Shown here: in pieces, positions 48,190 to 56,795 of the stretch
Layout of the letters: each line of letters begins with the position of its first letter
Position numbering within the stretch: the stretch's first letter is position 1
DNA from: Rhodomicrobium sp. Az07
GTDB taxonomy: Bacteria; Pseudomonadota; Alphaproteobacteria; Rhizobiales; Rhodomicrobiaceae
Direction of reading: 5' to 3'
Length of the DNA: 64,000 nt
Assembly: GCF_018619475.1 (NCBI RefSeq)
Contig: NZ_JAHFZG010000015.1
Coordinates: 1-64,000 of the forward strand
Program-made: the position numbers and the translations under genes
Notes under the pieces: model-generated
What the model was told of the DNA's origin: nothing
Database searches by the model: none
The model's input: the letters and a program-made list of their open reading frames with translations, nothing else

Positions 48190-49776
48190 ATGTTCAAAGT
48201 CATGCGTCGATTTGATCTTCCGAGCCCGCGCCGCATTTTCCGGTCGGGTTCCGGCACAGCTTCCGCTTCGACGGCTCTTGTCGCCGCGCTCATCGGCATC
48301 GGACTGATGACCCAACCGGCGGACGCGCGGCGCCGTTCTTACCAGCCCGAACGTGAGGAACCGCGGAAGGTCGAAGATACGCAAAGCCGTGATCCGGTCG
48401 GGCCGCTCTATGGCGTCGTTTCGCTCGCCGATCAGCATGTGACCTTCTACGACGCGAAAGGCGTCTGGGCGCGAAGCCGGGTGTCGACGGGGCAGCGAGG
48501 CTACGCGACGCCCGCCGGTGTGTTCACGATCCTCGAAAAGAACCGCCATCACCGCTCCAACATCTATAGCGGCGCGCCCATGCCGTTCATGCAGCGGCTC
48601 ACCTGGACCGGCGTCGCGCTGCATCTGGGCGTCGTGCCCAATCATCCGGCCAGCCATGGCTGCGTGCGGCTCCCCGCCGCCTTCGCGCAGCGGCTTTTCG
48701 CCGTGACGAGCCTCGGCCAGCGCGTGGTCATCGCGCCGCAGGACATCGCCCCGGTGGAGATTGCGCATGCGAAGCTCCCCGCCCCGAAGCTTCTGCCCCT
48801 GCCGGGGGTGGTCGATGACAGGACCACAGGCGCACCGGACGCAACGCCGGGTGTCGAGCCTGTCGCCTTATCGGCCGGAAAGACCGACGAGCCGAAACCG
48901 GAACTCGTGGCGCCGGACGAGTATGTGGACGCTCTGAAGGGCGCCGCGATGAAGAAAGGTAAAGCCGCCGCACAGGCAAGGAAGGCGGCCGTCGCGCTCG
49001 CGGGCAAATTGCGGGTGGAACTTCGGCAAGCCGACAGGACTGTCGCCGTCGCCGAAGCGAGGGTGAAGCGCGTGAACCGCGAGGTTGAGGCCGTCGCCCG
49101 CGCCTCCGAAAAGATGGACGTGGACGAAGCGATGGCGAAAGCCGTCGATCAGCGCGTGGGAGCGGTCGAGGCAAAACTTGCCGATGCGGAAACAGTGGCG
49201 GGCACCGCGCGTAACGCGCGCTCTGAGATCGAGCGCGAGCTGGTCTCCGCGCAGGAGGCCATTCGGGCAGCGGTCGCCGAAGGCGACGAGGCCATTCGGA
49301 TGATGAGGGACGCAACGTCGCGCACCGTCCCGGTCTCGATCCTCATCAGCCGCAAGACGGGGCGCCTTTACGTGCGCCAGGGCACCGCCCCGCTGTTCGA
49401 TATGCCCGTGACGATCAAGGACGTGGATCGCCCGCTCGGCACGCATCTTTTTATCGCGACCCGCGCGGGCGACAACAAGGCATCGCTGAATTGGGTCGGC
49501 ATCACGCCACCTGCCGCCATCGAAGTTAAATATCGCAGGCATTCGAGCCGCCGCGGCCGCAGGGTCGAACCGCTTGAGCCGGAACGCGCCGCGCAGCCTT
49601 TCCCCGAAACCGCGGCCGCCGCGCTCGACCGCATCGAGATACCGGCGGACGTGAAGGATCGAATCGGCGAGCGGCTTTTTGTCGGCTCGACGCTCATTCT
49701 CTCGGATGTGGCGTCGAACGACGGCAAGTTTCCGATGGACTTCCAGATCCTCGCGCGCACCGTCGTGAGGGATTGA
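48190..49776 (+). CDS. L,D-transpeptidase (YkuD) with coiled coil and second YkuD-like region
   Basis: Exported cell-wall enzyme of 528 residues that forms 3-3 peptidoglycan cross-links or attaches proteins. A signal-like segment lies at about 22-47 ('STALVAALIGIGLMTQPADA'). The YkuD catalytic motif is 'HPASHGCVRLPAAFA', with Cys158. A long Ala/Glu-rich coiled coil (about 240-370) follows. The last part ('VPVSILISRKTGRLYVRQG' onward, about 378-450) resembles a second YkuD N-terminal half but lacks the S-H-G-C motif. This architecture is less common than single-domain relatives. The cupin gene follows 8 bp later. Confidence 0.9.
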   Translation: MFKVMRRFDLPSPRRIFRSGSGTASASTALVAALIGIGLMTQPADARRRSYQPEREEPRKVEDTQSRDPVGPLYGVVSLADQHVTFYDAKGVWARSRVSTGQRGYATPAGVFTILEKNRHHRSNIYSGAPMPFMQRLTWTGVALHLGVVPNHPASHGCVRLPAAFAQRLFAVTSLGQRVVIAPQDIAPVEIAHAKLPAPKLLPLPGVVDDRTTGAPDATPGVEPVALSAGKTDEPKPELVAPDEYVDALKGAAMKKGKAAAQARKAAVALAGKLRVELRQADRTVAVAEARVKRVNREVEAVARASEKMDVDEAMAKAVDQRVGAVEAKLADAETVAGTARNARSEIERELVSAQEAIRAAVAEGDEAIRMMRDATSRTVPVSILISRKTGRLYVRQGTAPLFDMPVTIKDVDRPLGTHLFIATRAGDNKASLNWVGITPPAAIEVKYRRHSSRRGRRVEPLEPERAAQPFPETAAAALDRIEIPADVKDRIGERLFVGSTLILSDVASNDGKFPMDFQILARTVVRD

Positions 49777-49784
49777 GAGGCGCG

Positions 49785-50168
49785 ATGCCGAAGGTCGGCA
49801 ACATTTTCGCCAACCTCCCCGTCATGGGGAGCGCGGAAGAAGACATCGCCGCGCTTCTCGACGTGCCGGGGCTTCGCGTCGAGCGCATCGTCTCGACCGG
49901 TCAGGCGAGCCCGCCGGGCTTCTGGTACGATCAACCGCGCGAAGAATGGGTCATGCTGCTATCGGGCGCCGCGCGGCTCCGGTTCGATGGCGAGGGAGAA
50001 GCGCGCGCGCTCAAGCCCGGCGACTTCGTTTTCATCCCGGCCCACCGACGCCACCGCGTGGACTGGACGTCGCCCGACGCGCCGACGGTGTGGCTTGCGC
50101 TGCATTTCGACGGCGGCGGCGAATCGAATCGTGCTCAGGCCCAAACAAAGGCATCGCCCGGACCTTGA
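49785..50168 (+). CDS. cupin domain protein
   Basis: Small beta-barrel protein of 127 residues, single cupin domain. The core is 'EEWVMLLSGAARLRFDGEGE' followed by 'LKPGDFVFIPAHRRHRVDWT', the second cupin motif (P-G-D..I-P-x-x-x-x-H). The motif-1 His pair is weak, so metal binding is uncertain. The ATG at 49785 lies 8 bp after the transpeptidase stop, and the two are probably co-transcribed. The function is unknown. Confidence 0.85.
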   Translation: MPKVGNIFANLPVMGSAEEDIAALLDVPGLRVERIVSTGQASPPGFWYDQPREEWVMLLSGAARLRFDGEGEARALKPGDFVFIPAHRRHRVDWTSPDAPTVWLALHFDGGGESNRAQAQTKASPGP

Positions 50169-50347
50169 CGGATCTTGAGCGAAACACGCGCCCAACGCGC
50201 ATCGCGCCGGTATGCAACCCGCAAAAGCCCCCGATACACGCCGACCGCTGTGGAGAATCCGTGGCGAAATGCCGCATATCACCCCATCGGCGCAATGCCG
50301 CTCACTTCGCATGTTAAGCGGGGAGGGCGAAGGGATGGAGGATTACC

Positions 50348-50671
50348 ATGATGAGTGAAACAGCAGATCTATCGGCCACAGCGGCCGAGAAGACCAAGTC
50401 TGACGCCGTGCAGGAGCCAAGGAACTGGCCTCGCGCGGGTCTGTCACTTTTCTTTCTTGTTCTGTTCAGTATCGGTCAGAGCCTGTTTTTTGCGTTGGCT
50501 CTCGTGCAGATGGTCTGGTTTCTCGTCCAGCGGGCTCCGAACCCGTTCCTGTCTCGGTTCGGACCTAGCTTAGGTCAGTGGCTGGGTGACGCATCGCGGT
50601 TCATCTACCATGACACGGAAGAGAAGCCTTTCCCGTTCAAGGCCTGGCCGACTATCAACACTGACGCGTAA
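50348..50671 (+). CDS. DUF4389 family membrane protein
   Basis: Small protein of 107 residues. A membrane region 'LSLFFLVLFSIGQSLFFALA' with 'LVQMVWFLV' (about 32-60) is followed by 'NPFLSRFGPSLGQWLGDASRFI'. This fits DUF4389. The C-terminal 'YHDTEEKPFPFKAWP' is typical of the family. A GGAGG site lies 8 bp before the ATG. Function unknown. Its base composition is somewhat lower in GC than that of adjacent genes. Confidence 0.8.
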   Translation: MMSETADLSATAAEKTKSDAVQEPRNWPRAGLSLFFLVLFSIGQSLFFALALVQMVWFLVQRAPNPFLSRFGPSLGQWLGDASRFIYHDTEEKPFPFKAWPTINTDA

Positions 50672-50923
50672 GCTTTGAAGAAGGCTGGTGTCCGTCCGCA
50701 GCTAAGTCGACACGGTGGACACCTCCTTGGAATAAGCGGGACAACCTCCTCCCTTCGCAATTCGAGGACTTTGCCCCGCTCCCCTGCCCCCTTCAAGCCG
50801 CTTCCCGCCTCCTCGAACAATTCTCCGTGGCCGCGCGTTGCCCCTCATGCGTTCGATATCCGGACGTGGCATGCTGTGAAGGCGACGCGAGACGCGCGCG
50901 CGAAAAGAGCCCGGAGGCCGACC

Positions 50924-51202
50924 ATGAAGCTTCTCTTGAGGCGCGCTTCGGCGGGCTGGAGCGATCTTCCGCAACTCGTGCGCTTCCTCGGGCTGAACGC
51001 CGGGATCGGCATTCTGGCGGGCTGGCTGTTGCTCGCGCTCATCCTCGCGACCGACGTGAACGGCGTCGGAGCCCTCATCGCGACATCCGAGACACCGCTC
51101 CTGCCCATCGGCATGCTGATGGCTGGTTTCGCCATAACCTTCGGGGGCGCGGCTGCGGGCGCTGCCGTGATGATGATGGCTCACGACAGGGATGATGGCT
51201 GA
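50924..51202 (+). CDS. small membrane protein of unknown function
   Basis: Protein of 92 residues starting at an ATG at 50924 behind GGAGG (50913-50917). Two membrane helices are visible: 'GIGILAGWLLLALILATDV' (about 29-47) and 'PIGMLMAGFAITFGGAAAGAAVMMM' (about 62-86). The N-terminus 'MKLLLRRASAGWSDLPQLVRFLGLN' (abridged) is basic and conserved-looking. I recognise no named family. The 252 bp before it hold no gene but contain an inverted repeat at 50687-50723. Confidence 0.65.
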   Translation: MKLLLRRASAGWSDLPQLVRFLGLNAGIGILAGWLLLALILATDVNGVGALIATSETPLLPIGMLMAGFAITFGGAAAGAAVMMMAHDRDDG

Positions 51203-51419
51203 AAGGGCGCTCTGCCTCGCGCAAGCTTTGAGCGCTGCGACGCCGATTGAGACACGCAATCGCCGCCGCGGACAGCAACCCAGCCCTGCCTAAATTGCAT
51301 GCGTGGTATATGGCTGCACAGGACCATTAGCACCATTGATGCGCGGCCCCATGACGGTTAGAACAGGCGCAAACAAGACAATACCAAACTGCCGCTGCCT
51401 GCCGCATAGGATGCCCGCA

Positions 51420-53444
51420 ATGTTCAAGAAGATCCTCATCGCAAACCGGGGCGAGATCGCCTGCCGGGTGATCAAGACCGCGCGCCGTATGGGCATCAAG
51501 ACGGTCGCCGTCTATTCGGAGGCCGATCGCAACGCCGTTCACGTCGAGATGGCCGACGAGGCCGTCCTCATCGGCCCGGCTGCCGCCGCACAGTCCTACC
51601 TCGTTGCCGAGAAGATCATCGAGGCCGCGAAAAAGACGGGCGCGGAAGCCATCCACCCAGGCTACGGCTTCCTTTCGGAAAACGCGGGCTTTGCCGAGGC
51701 GCTGAAAGAGGCCGGTATCGCGTTCATCGGCCCGAACATTGAAGCCATCAAGGCGATGGGCGACAAGATCGAGTCGAAGAAGGCGGCGGCTGAAGCGCGC
51801 GTCTCGACTGTGCCCGGCTATCTCGGCGTGATCGAAAGCCCGGAGCAAGCGATCACCATCGCGAACGACATCGGCTATCCCGTGATGATCAAGGCGAGCG
51901 CGGGCGGCGGCGGCAAGGGCATGCGCATTGCGCGTTCCGCCGACGAAGTGCGCGAAGGTTTCCTCACCTCGACGGCGGAAGCGAAGTCGAGCTTCGGCGA
52001 CGACCGCGTTTTCATCGAGAAGTTCGTCGAGAACCCGCGCCACATCGAAATTCAGGTGCTCGGCGACAAGCACGGCAACGTGGTCTACGTGTTCGAGCGC
52101 GAATGCTCGATCCAGCGCCGCAACCAGAAGGTCATCGAAGAGGCTCCGAGCCCCTTCCTCGACGAAGCCACCCGCAAGGCGATGGGCGAGCAGGCCGTGG
52201 CCCTGTCGAAGGCCGTGAACTACGAGAGCGCGGGCACCGTCGAGTTCATCGTCGACCCGGACAAGAACTTCTACTTCCTTGAGATGAACACGCGCCTTCA
52301 GGTGGAGCACCCGGTCACGGAGATGATCACGGGCCTCGACCTTGTCGAGCAGATGATCCGCGTCGCTTACGGCGAAAAGCTGCCATTCAAGCAGGAGGAT
52401 CTCAAGATCGACGGCTGGGCCGTCGAGAGCCGCGTCTACGCCGAAGACCCGTTCCGCAAGTTCCTGCCCTCCATCGGCCGCCTCGTGAAATACCGCCCGC
52501 CGGTCGAGGGGCCGCGCCTCAACGGCACCATCGTGCGCAACGACACCGGCACGGAAGAGGGCGGCGAAATCTCCATGTTCTACGATCCGATGATCGCCAA
52601 GCTCATCACGTGGGGACAGACGCGCGAAGCCGCCATCAATGCGCAAGCCGCAGCGCTCGACGCATTTTACATCGATGGCATCGAGCACAATATTCCATTC
52701 CTCTCGGCGCTCATGCAGCATCCGCGCTGGCGCAAGGGCGATCTTTCCACCGGCTTCATCGCAGAAGAATACCCCGACGGCTTCAAGCATCGCGAGCCGG
52801 AAGGAGAGGAACGCGATATTCTCGCCGCCGTCGCAGCGTGGATCGACCATATCAATAACATCCGCCGCCGCCACATTTCGGGGCAGCTCCCGCATGCGGT
52901 CGGCCTGCGTCTCGGCGCGGCGCGTATCTGCAAGCTCGGCAATTTCGAGCAGCATGTCGTGCTGGCGGGCGACTACAAGAGCGGCACGACGGTCACTTTC
53001 ACGGATGCCGAGGGCAATCCCGAGAAGACGGTCGGCTTCGAAACCCACTGGTGGTTCGGCAAGCCCATCTGGCACGGCAAGGTTGACGGCAAAGAAGTCT
53101 CGGTGCAGGTGCGCGTCATTCCGAACGGCTTCGACCTCTCCTATAACGGCGTGCGCACCAAGGCGTACGTCTACACGGCCCGCGAGGCCGAGATGACCGC
53201 GCTGATGCCCGAGAAGAAGGCGGCCGACACGTCGAAGAAGCTTCTCTGCCCGATGCCGGGCCTTGTGATTTCCATCTCGGTGGAAGAAGGCCAGGAGGTG
53301 AAGGAGGGCGAACAACTCGCCATCGTCGAGGCGATGAAGATGCAGAACGTGCTCAAGGCCGAGCGCGATGTGACGGTGACAAAGCTCCGCGCGAAGCCGG
53401 GCGACAGCCTCGCGGTCGACGCGGTGATCATGGAATTCGCTTGA
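51420..53444 (+). CDS. pccA: propionyl-CoA carboxylase alpha (biotin) subunit
   Basis: Biotin carboxylase fused to the biotin carrier, 674 residues. The biotin carboxylase domain starts 'MFKKILIANRGEIACRVIKTA' and has the ATP-grasp glycine loop 'KASAGGGGKGMRIA' (about 160-173), 'EMNTRLQVEHPVTE' (about 291) and 'DGWAVESRVYAEDP'. A BT linker with 'THWWFGKPIWHGKVDGKEVSV' (abridged) places it in the PccA group over MccA. The biotinyl domain ends in 'VEAMKMQNVL', with the target lysine. The PccB beta subunit and mutase genes are not in the window. An intrinsic terminator follows. Confidence 0.92.
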   Translation: MFKKILIANRGEIACRVIKTARRMGIKTVAVYSEADRNAVHVEMADEAVLIGPAAAAQSYLVAEKIIEAAKKTGAEAIHPGYGFLSENAGFAEALKEAGIAFIGPNIEAIKAMGDKIESKKAAAEARVSTVPGYLGVIESPEQAITIANDIGYPVMIKASAGGGGKGMRIARSADEVREGFLTSTAEAKSSFGDDRVFIEKFVENPRHIEIQVLGDKHGNVVYVFERECSIQRRNQKVIEEAPSPFLDEATRKAMGEQAVALSKAVNYESAGTVEFIVDPDKNFYFLEMNTRLQVEHPVTEMITGLDLVEQMIRVAYGEKLPFKQEDLKIDGWAVESRVYAEDPFRKFLPSIGRLVKYRPPVEGPRLNGTIVRNDTGTEEGGEISMFYDPMIAKLITWGQTREAAINAQAAALDAFYIDGIEHNIPFLSALMQHPRWRKGDLSTGFIAEEYPDGFKHREPEGEERDILAAVAAWIDHINNIRRRHISGQLPHAVGLRLGAARICKLGNFEQHVVLAGDYKSGTTVTFTDAEGNPEKTVGFETHWWFGKPIWHGKVDGKEVSVQVRVIPNGFDLSYNGVRTKAYVYTAREAEMTALMPEKKAADTSKKLLCPMPGLVISISVEEGQEVKEGEQLAIVEAMKMQNVLKAERDVTVTKLRAKPGDSLAVDAVIMEFA

Positions 53445-53474
53445 TCGAAGCCGCTTCCGGCGACGCAGAAATGC

Positions 53475-53503
53475 AAAAAGCCGCTCTTCGGAGCGGCTTT
53501 TTT
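53475..53503. terminator. bidirectional Rho-independent terminator after pccA
   Basis: A 12-bp stem AAAAAGCCGCTC/GAGCGGCTTTTT closes a TTCG tetraloop. The T-run serves the plus strand (pccA) and the A-run the minus strand (bactofilin gene, ending 53671), so one hairpin can terminate both. Confidence 0.88.
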
Positions 53504-53670
53504 ACGCCGCTGGGGGTGCCCTGTTTTCGCGCCACGTCGTGAGAAGCCCATCAAGGGCGCCAAGGATTGTCCGGCGAATCCGGAATGCCGGACTGTCACC
53601 GATAAAGATGAGCGGAGATTTTGGGCGCGGCGAAAGAAATCAACGCGCGAGTCGGCGGCAATTCCGGCCG

Positions 53671-54393
53671 TCAGCCCCGGACGTTCACATGAACGGTCTG
53701 CGCGGAGCCGGACGATGCGCCGTTATCGTCGGAAACCAGAATGTCGAAGTTTGCCGTGCTGCTGTCGCCGCCGTCATGCATGAACATGACGCGGCCCGCT
53801 TCGATATCGGCTTGCGTGAAGCGGTCCACCGAAACGCCGGCATTCGCAGCAAGCGCCACGAAACCGTTCGACACGTTCGACACGCTGAAGGTCAATTCGT
53901 GGGCGCTGTCGTCCGGGTCGATCGCGGTGATGTCTTCCTTCGTGATCACGACGGAACGCCCGCGCTTCACGGTGATGTCGAGGTCGCCCGCGAGCTTCGG
54001 CGGCACATTGCGCAGTTCGGCCGAGAGATCCGCACCCATTTCCATCGCAAGCTGCCCGTAGCGGACATTGCCGCTAACGGAACCGGAACTGCGAATGCTG
54101 ATGAGGTTCTTCACGAAAACTTCGCCCTGGACCGCCCCCGCGACATCGGCCTGATCGGTCTTCAGCGTGCCGAAAAACGTACCGCCCTGATGGACGAGAA
54201 CGGATTCGGCGGCAAGCTCACCTTCGACATAGCCATGGATTTCCATCTGGCGGCAATTGCGGATCTTGCCCTTGATGATGGTATCTTCCTGGATGATCGC
54301 CTCGCGTGCCACTGCCGTCTCGCTCCTGCTGTGTCTGCTGTTGCGGCTTGTTACCGCGACGTAAGCTTCGCCGCACAATAGGCCGCCGAGCAC
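53671..54393 (-). CDS. bactofilin fused to a C-terminal CSPG/cadherin-like repeat
   Basis: Protein of up to 240 residues. Residues about 33-130 are a bactofilin (DUF583) beta-helix, seen in 'CRQMEIHGYVEGELAAESVLV' (abridged) and 'GEVFVKNLISIRSSGSVSGNV'. Bactofilins form cytoplasmic filaments. From about 137 to the end the sequence follows the CSPG/cadherin-like repeat: 'VVITKEDITAIDPDDSAHELTF' (abridged), 'FTQADIEAGRVMFMHDGG', 'FDILVSDDNGA'. Such repeats are normally found in secreted adhesins. The start is uncertain; a GTG at 54312 would remove 27 poorly conserved residues. Divergent from mucR. The fusion is unusual and deserves attention. Confidence 0.85.
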   Translation of the reverse strand: MLGGLLCGEAYVAVTSRNSRHSRSETAVAREAIIQEDTIIKGKIRNCRQMEIHGYVEGELAAESVLVHQGGTFFGTLKTDQADVAGAVQGEVFVKNLISIRSSGSVSGNVRYGQLAMEMGADLSAELRNVPPKLAGDLDITVKRGRSVVITKEDITAIDPDDSAHELTFSVSNVSNGFVALAANAGVSVDRFTQADIEAGRVMFMHDGGDSSTANFDILVSDDNGASSGSAQTVHVNVRG

Positions 54394-54682
54394 AAGCGAA
54401 GCAATCGAAATTCGGGCTGACGCGAAATTGCGGGCGGGCTTGTTGCATCCGCACCGTGCGGGAAGGCCGAGACGACGAAGCGAGCTGATTGGTCCCTTCG
54501 GCCACAGCTTCGGGCAAGGTCCGAAGGTGCCGGGTTGAAAAGGCAGTCGAAGACCATTGAAAAATTGTACAAACGACTATTAATTGTTCACGAAAGTCTG
54601 TAAGAGGCGGAACGCATAGCCCATCGAATCGGCGCGTTACCGGTGGCTTACTTTCGCGCCATAAGCAAAAGTCCTGGACAGC

Positions 54683-55177
54683 ATGGAAAACAGTAACGAA
54701 ATCGAACTGACCTCATTCACCGCAGATGTCGTGGCAGCCTATGTCGCCAACAATGTGATCAGCGCCGACAAGCTCGCCGACTTTATCGGCTCGGTCTACG
54801 CGGCTCTCAGCAAGGCCGCCACACAGACCGCCGAACCCGCGAAACCGGAGCTGACGCCGGCAGTGCCGATCAAGAAATCGGTGACGCAGGATCACATCAT
54901 CTGCCTTGAAGACGGCAAGAAGTTCAAATCCCTCAAGCGGCATCTGAAGACGCATTACGATCTTTCGCCGGAAGAATATCGCGAGAAATGGGGTCTGCCG
55001 CACGACTATCCGATGGTGGCGCCAGCCTACGCACAGGCGCGCTCCAACCTCGCGAAGAGCATGGGCCTCGGACAGCGCAACGGTGCCAAAGCCGGCGCGA
55101 AGCCTGCGTCGGCGCCCCCGGCGCCCAAAGCGGCGGCTCCCAAGGCGCGCGGCAGGCGTCCGCGAAACGCAGCTTGA
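54683..55177 (+). CDS. mucR: MucR/Ros family transcriptional regulator
   Basis: Global regulator of 164 residues, H-NS-like in alphaproteobacteria, acting on exopolysaccharide, motility and cell-cycle genes. The N-terminal oligomerisation region ('TADVVAAYVANNVISADKLADFI', abridged) precedes the zinc-finger region 'DHIICLEDGKKFKSLKRHLKTH' (about 70-91). The putative ligands are Cys74, Asp77, His87 and His91. The second Cys of Ros is replaced by Asp, as in some MucR relatives that need little or no zinc. 'SPEEYREKWGLPHDYPMVAPAYA' (abridged) is the conserved flank. The AT-rich upstream region suits autoregulation. Confidence 0.94.
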   Translation: MENSNEIELTSFTADVVAAYVANNVISADKLADFIGSVYAALSKAATQTAEPAKPELTPAVPIKKSVTQDHIICLEDGKKFKSLKRHLKTHYDLSPEEYREKWGLPHDYPMVAPAYAQARSNLAKSMGLGQRNGAKAGAKPASAPPAPKAAAPKARGRRPRNAA

Positions 55178-55188
55178 TCGTCCGGGCA

Positions 55189-55215
55189 TTTGAGGCCTTC
55201 GGCGAAGGCCTCAAA
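55189..55215 (+). terminator. stem-loop after mucR
   Basis: A perfect 12-bp inverted repeat TTTGAGGCCTTC/GAAGGCCTCAAA with a 3-nt loop GGC lies 11 bp after the mucR stop. There is no U-tract, so it may be a terminator, an mRNA-stabilising hairpin or a repeat unit. Confidence 0.4.
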
Positions 55216-55280
55216 GCGAGGCGAAACAGCCTGTCCCCGCGTGCGACGCGCTCGGAAACCGAGGCGTCGGGGCGGAAACA

Positions 55281-56612
55281 CTAGCGCTGCGTGTATCCGA
55301 GCATGATCGGAGGCGCGGGCGTGTCTTCGACCCTGTCGGGCTGGGAGGCCAGCTTGCCGCCCTTGCCGGAGCGGTTTGTTTTCTGCAACGCGCCGGGGTC
55401 GGGCGTCGGAGCAGGTGCCTGCATCGATGTGCTGCCAAACTCATAGCGCACGGGCGGCGTACTACCTTGCGACTCGATGCGAGCGGCAAAGCCCTCACCC
55501 GATGCAGGTGCAGCGCCGGATGTCTGCGACCAACCCGGTTGCGTTGCCTGCATGCTCGCAATCGACATGGCCTTGCTAGCGGGAGTCCTGATCACCGGAG
55601 ACGCAGACATGGACGCGAGCGAGCCGGTCTCGGACGGCTGCTGGGCGTTCGAGAATGTCGCGGCCGGTTGCGCGTAGCTTGGCGTAAAGGAGCGCATCGG
55701 CGGTTGCGGTGCCATGGTGGCCATCGCGACAGATGGGCTGGCTTGCTGCCCGGCGCCCTGCGCCCGGTTCAGGTTGGCCAGAAGCGTCTGCGGCACGCCA
55801 TCGATGCCCGGAAGCATCCTTGGATCGACCTTTGCGAAGATCGGGCATGGGCCATCGGGCGCGGGATCGCCTGGAAGACCGGGAAACTGCACGTTCACCT
55901 GATATTGCTTGCCGCACACCTTGACGAGCGGCGGCTTGCCGGTGATCTCGAACGAATCGTAGCCCTCCTTGAGCCGCAGCCAGAACGGATACCACGGATT
56001 GTCGCTGTGCTTGGCCATGTTGGCGGCGGTCATGCGGAAAGGAAAAGCTTGCACGTGGAACTTCGTCTGGCCCGCGTCGAACGCCTCACGAGCGAGGATG
56101 TAGATCTCCTCGATATAGGCGTCGGTCATGGCATAACAGCCGGCCGACTTGCAATTGCCGTGCACCATCAGCGCTGAACCCGTATGGCCGTTCGCCTGAT
56201 CGTGCACGTTCGGATAGCCGAGATTGAAGGCGAGGTAAAAATTGCTGCGCGGGTTCATCTGGCCGCGCGTGACGGTGTAGAAGCCTTCGGGAGCCTGCTT
56301 GTCCCCGGTCTGAATTTTCGGGCCGAGGGTACCGGACCATGCACAGATCGGGTAGGTGCGGAAATGCTGGAACCGGCCGTCCCTGAACTTCCAGACCTCA
56401 AGCTCCGACTCTTCCTTGAAGATGCGGATGAAGATCGGCGCGTCGGACCTCATGCCTTTGATGGCGAGCATGGCCTGGGTCGATGCAGGAAGCTGGCGCT
56501 CGGCCGGCGGCACCGCGTTCTCGGCATCGCCGCCGAACCCGAAGAGGTTGAGACACCCGGTCAGGCCCAGCAAAAGCGGAGCGACCGACGCAAAACGCAA
56601 CGCAACTCTCAT
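55281..56612 (-). CDS. YafK-type L,D-transpeptidase lipoprotein
   Basis: Lipoprotein of 443 residues with an L,D-transpeptidase domain. The signal ends in the lipobox L-T-G-C with Cys20. The domain spans about 55-275. Its motif 'VHGNCKSAGCYAMTDAYIEEI' (abridged) has His151 and catalytic Cys159, the S-x-G-C form of YafK/DpaA-like proteins. Relatives either attach Braun lipoprotein or remove cross-links. After about residue 300 the sequence is a low-complexity, Gln/Pro/Ser/Ala-rich tail. The ATG at 56612 has an AGAGGAAAGG site. A codon at 56708 would lengthen it without family support. Confidence 0.9.
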   Translation of the reverse strand: MRVALRFASVAPLLLGLTGCLNLFGFGGDAENAVPPAERQLPASTQAMLAIKGMRSDAPIFIRIFKEESELEVWKFRDGRFQHFRTYPICAWSGTLGPKIQTGDKQAPEGFYTVTRGQMNPRSNFYLAFNLGYPNVHDQANGHTGSALMVHGNCKSAGCYAMTDAYIEEIYILAREAFDAGQTKFHVQAFPFRMTAANMAKHSDNPWYPFWLRLKEGYDSFEITGKPPLVKVCGKQYQVNVQFPGLPGDPAPDGPCPIFAKVDPRMLPGIDGVPQTLLANLNRAQGAGQQASPSVAMATMAPQPPMRSFTPSYAQPAATFSNAQQPSETGSLASMSASPVIRTPASKAMSIASMQATQPGWSQTSGAAPASGEGFAARIESQGSTPPVRYEFGSTSMQAPAPTPDPGALQKTNRSGKGGKLASQPDRVEDTPAPPIMLGYTQR

Positions 56613-56795
56613 CAAGCCTTTCCTCTGCGCGGTGGCGCTGTCGGGTGAGCATCGGCCGTCTGGGTTAAAAAGAGGTTGCATCTCACGTGTACTTTTTAGC
56701 GCTCGCATCCTGAGGCTGCAGGCCTCCGATTCCTTTTCTGCAACAGAGACTTGGCCGTGGTATTGAGGCCAAAATGCGACACCTTGGTCGAGAGC

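Noticed and set aside
51327-53315. Long minus-strand frame opposite pccA
   Set aside because: pccA is unambiguous by its biotin and ATP-grasp motifs; the opposite frame is a composition artefact.
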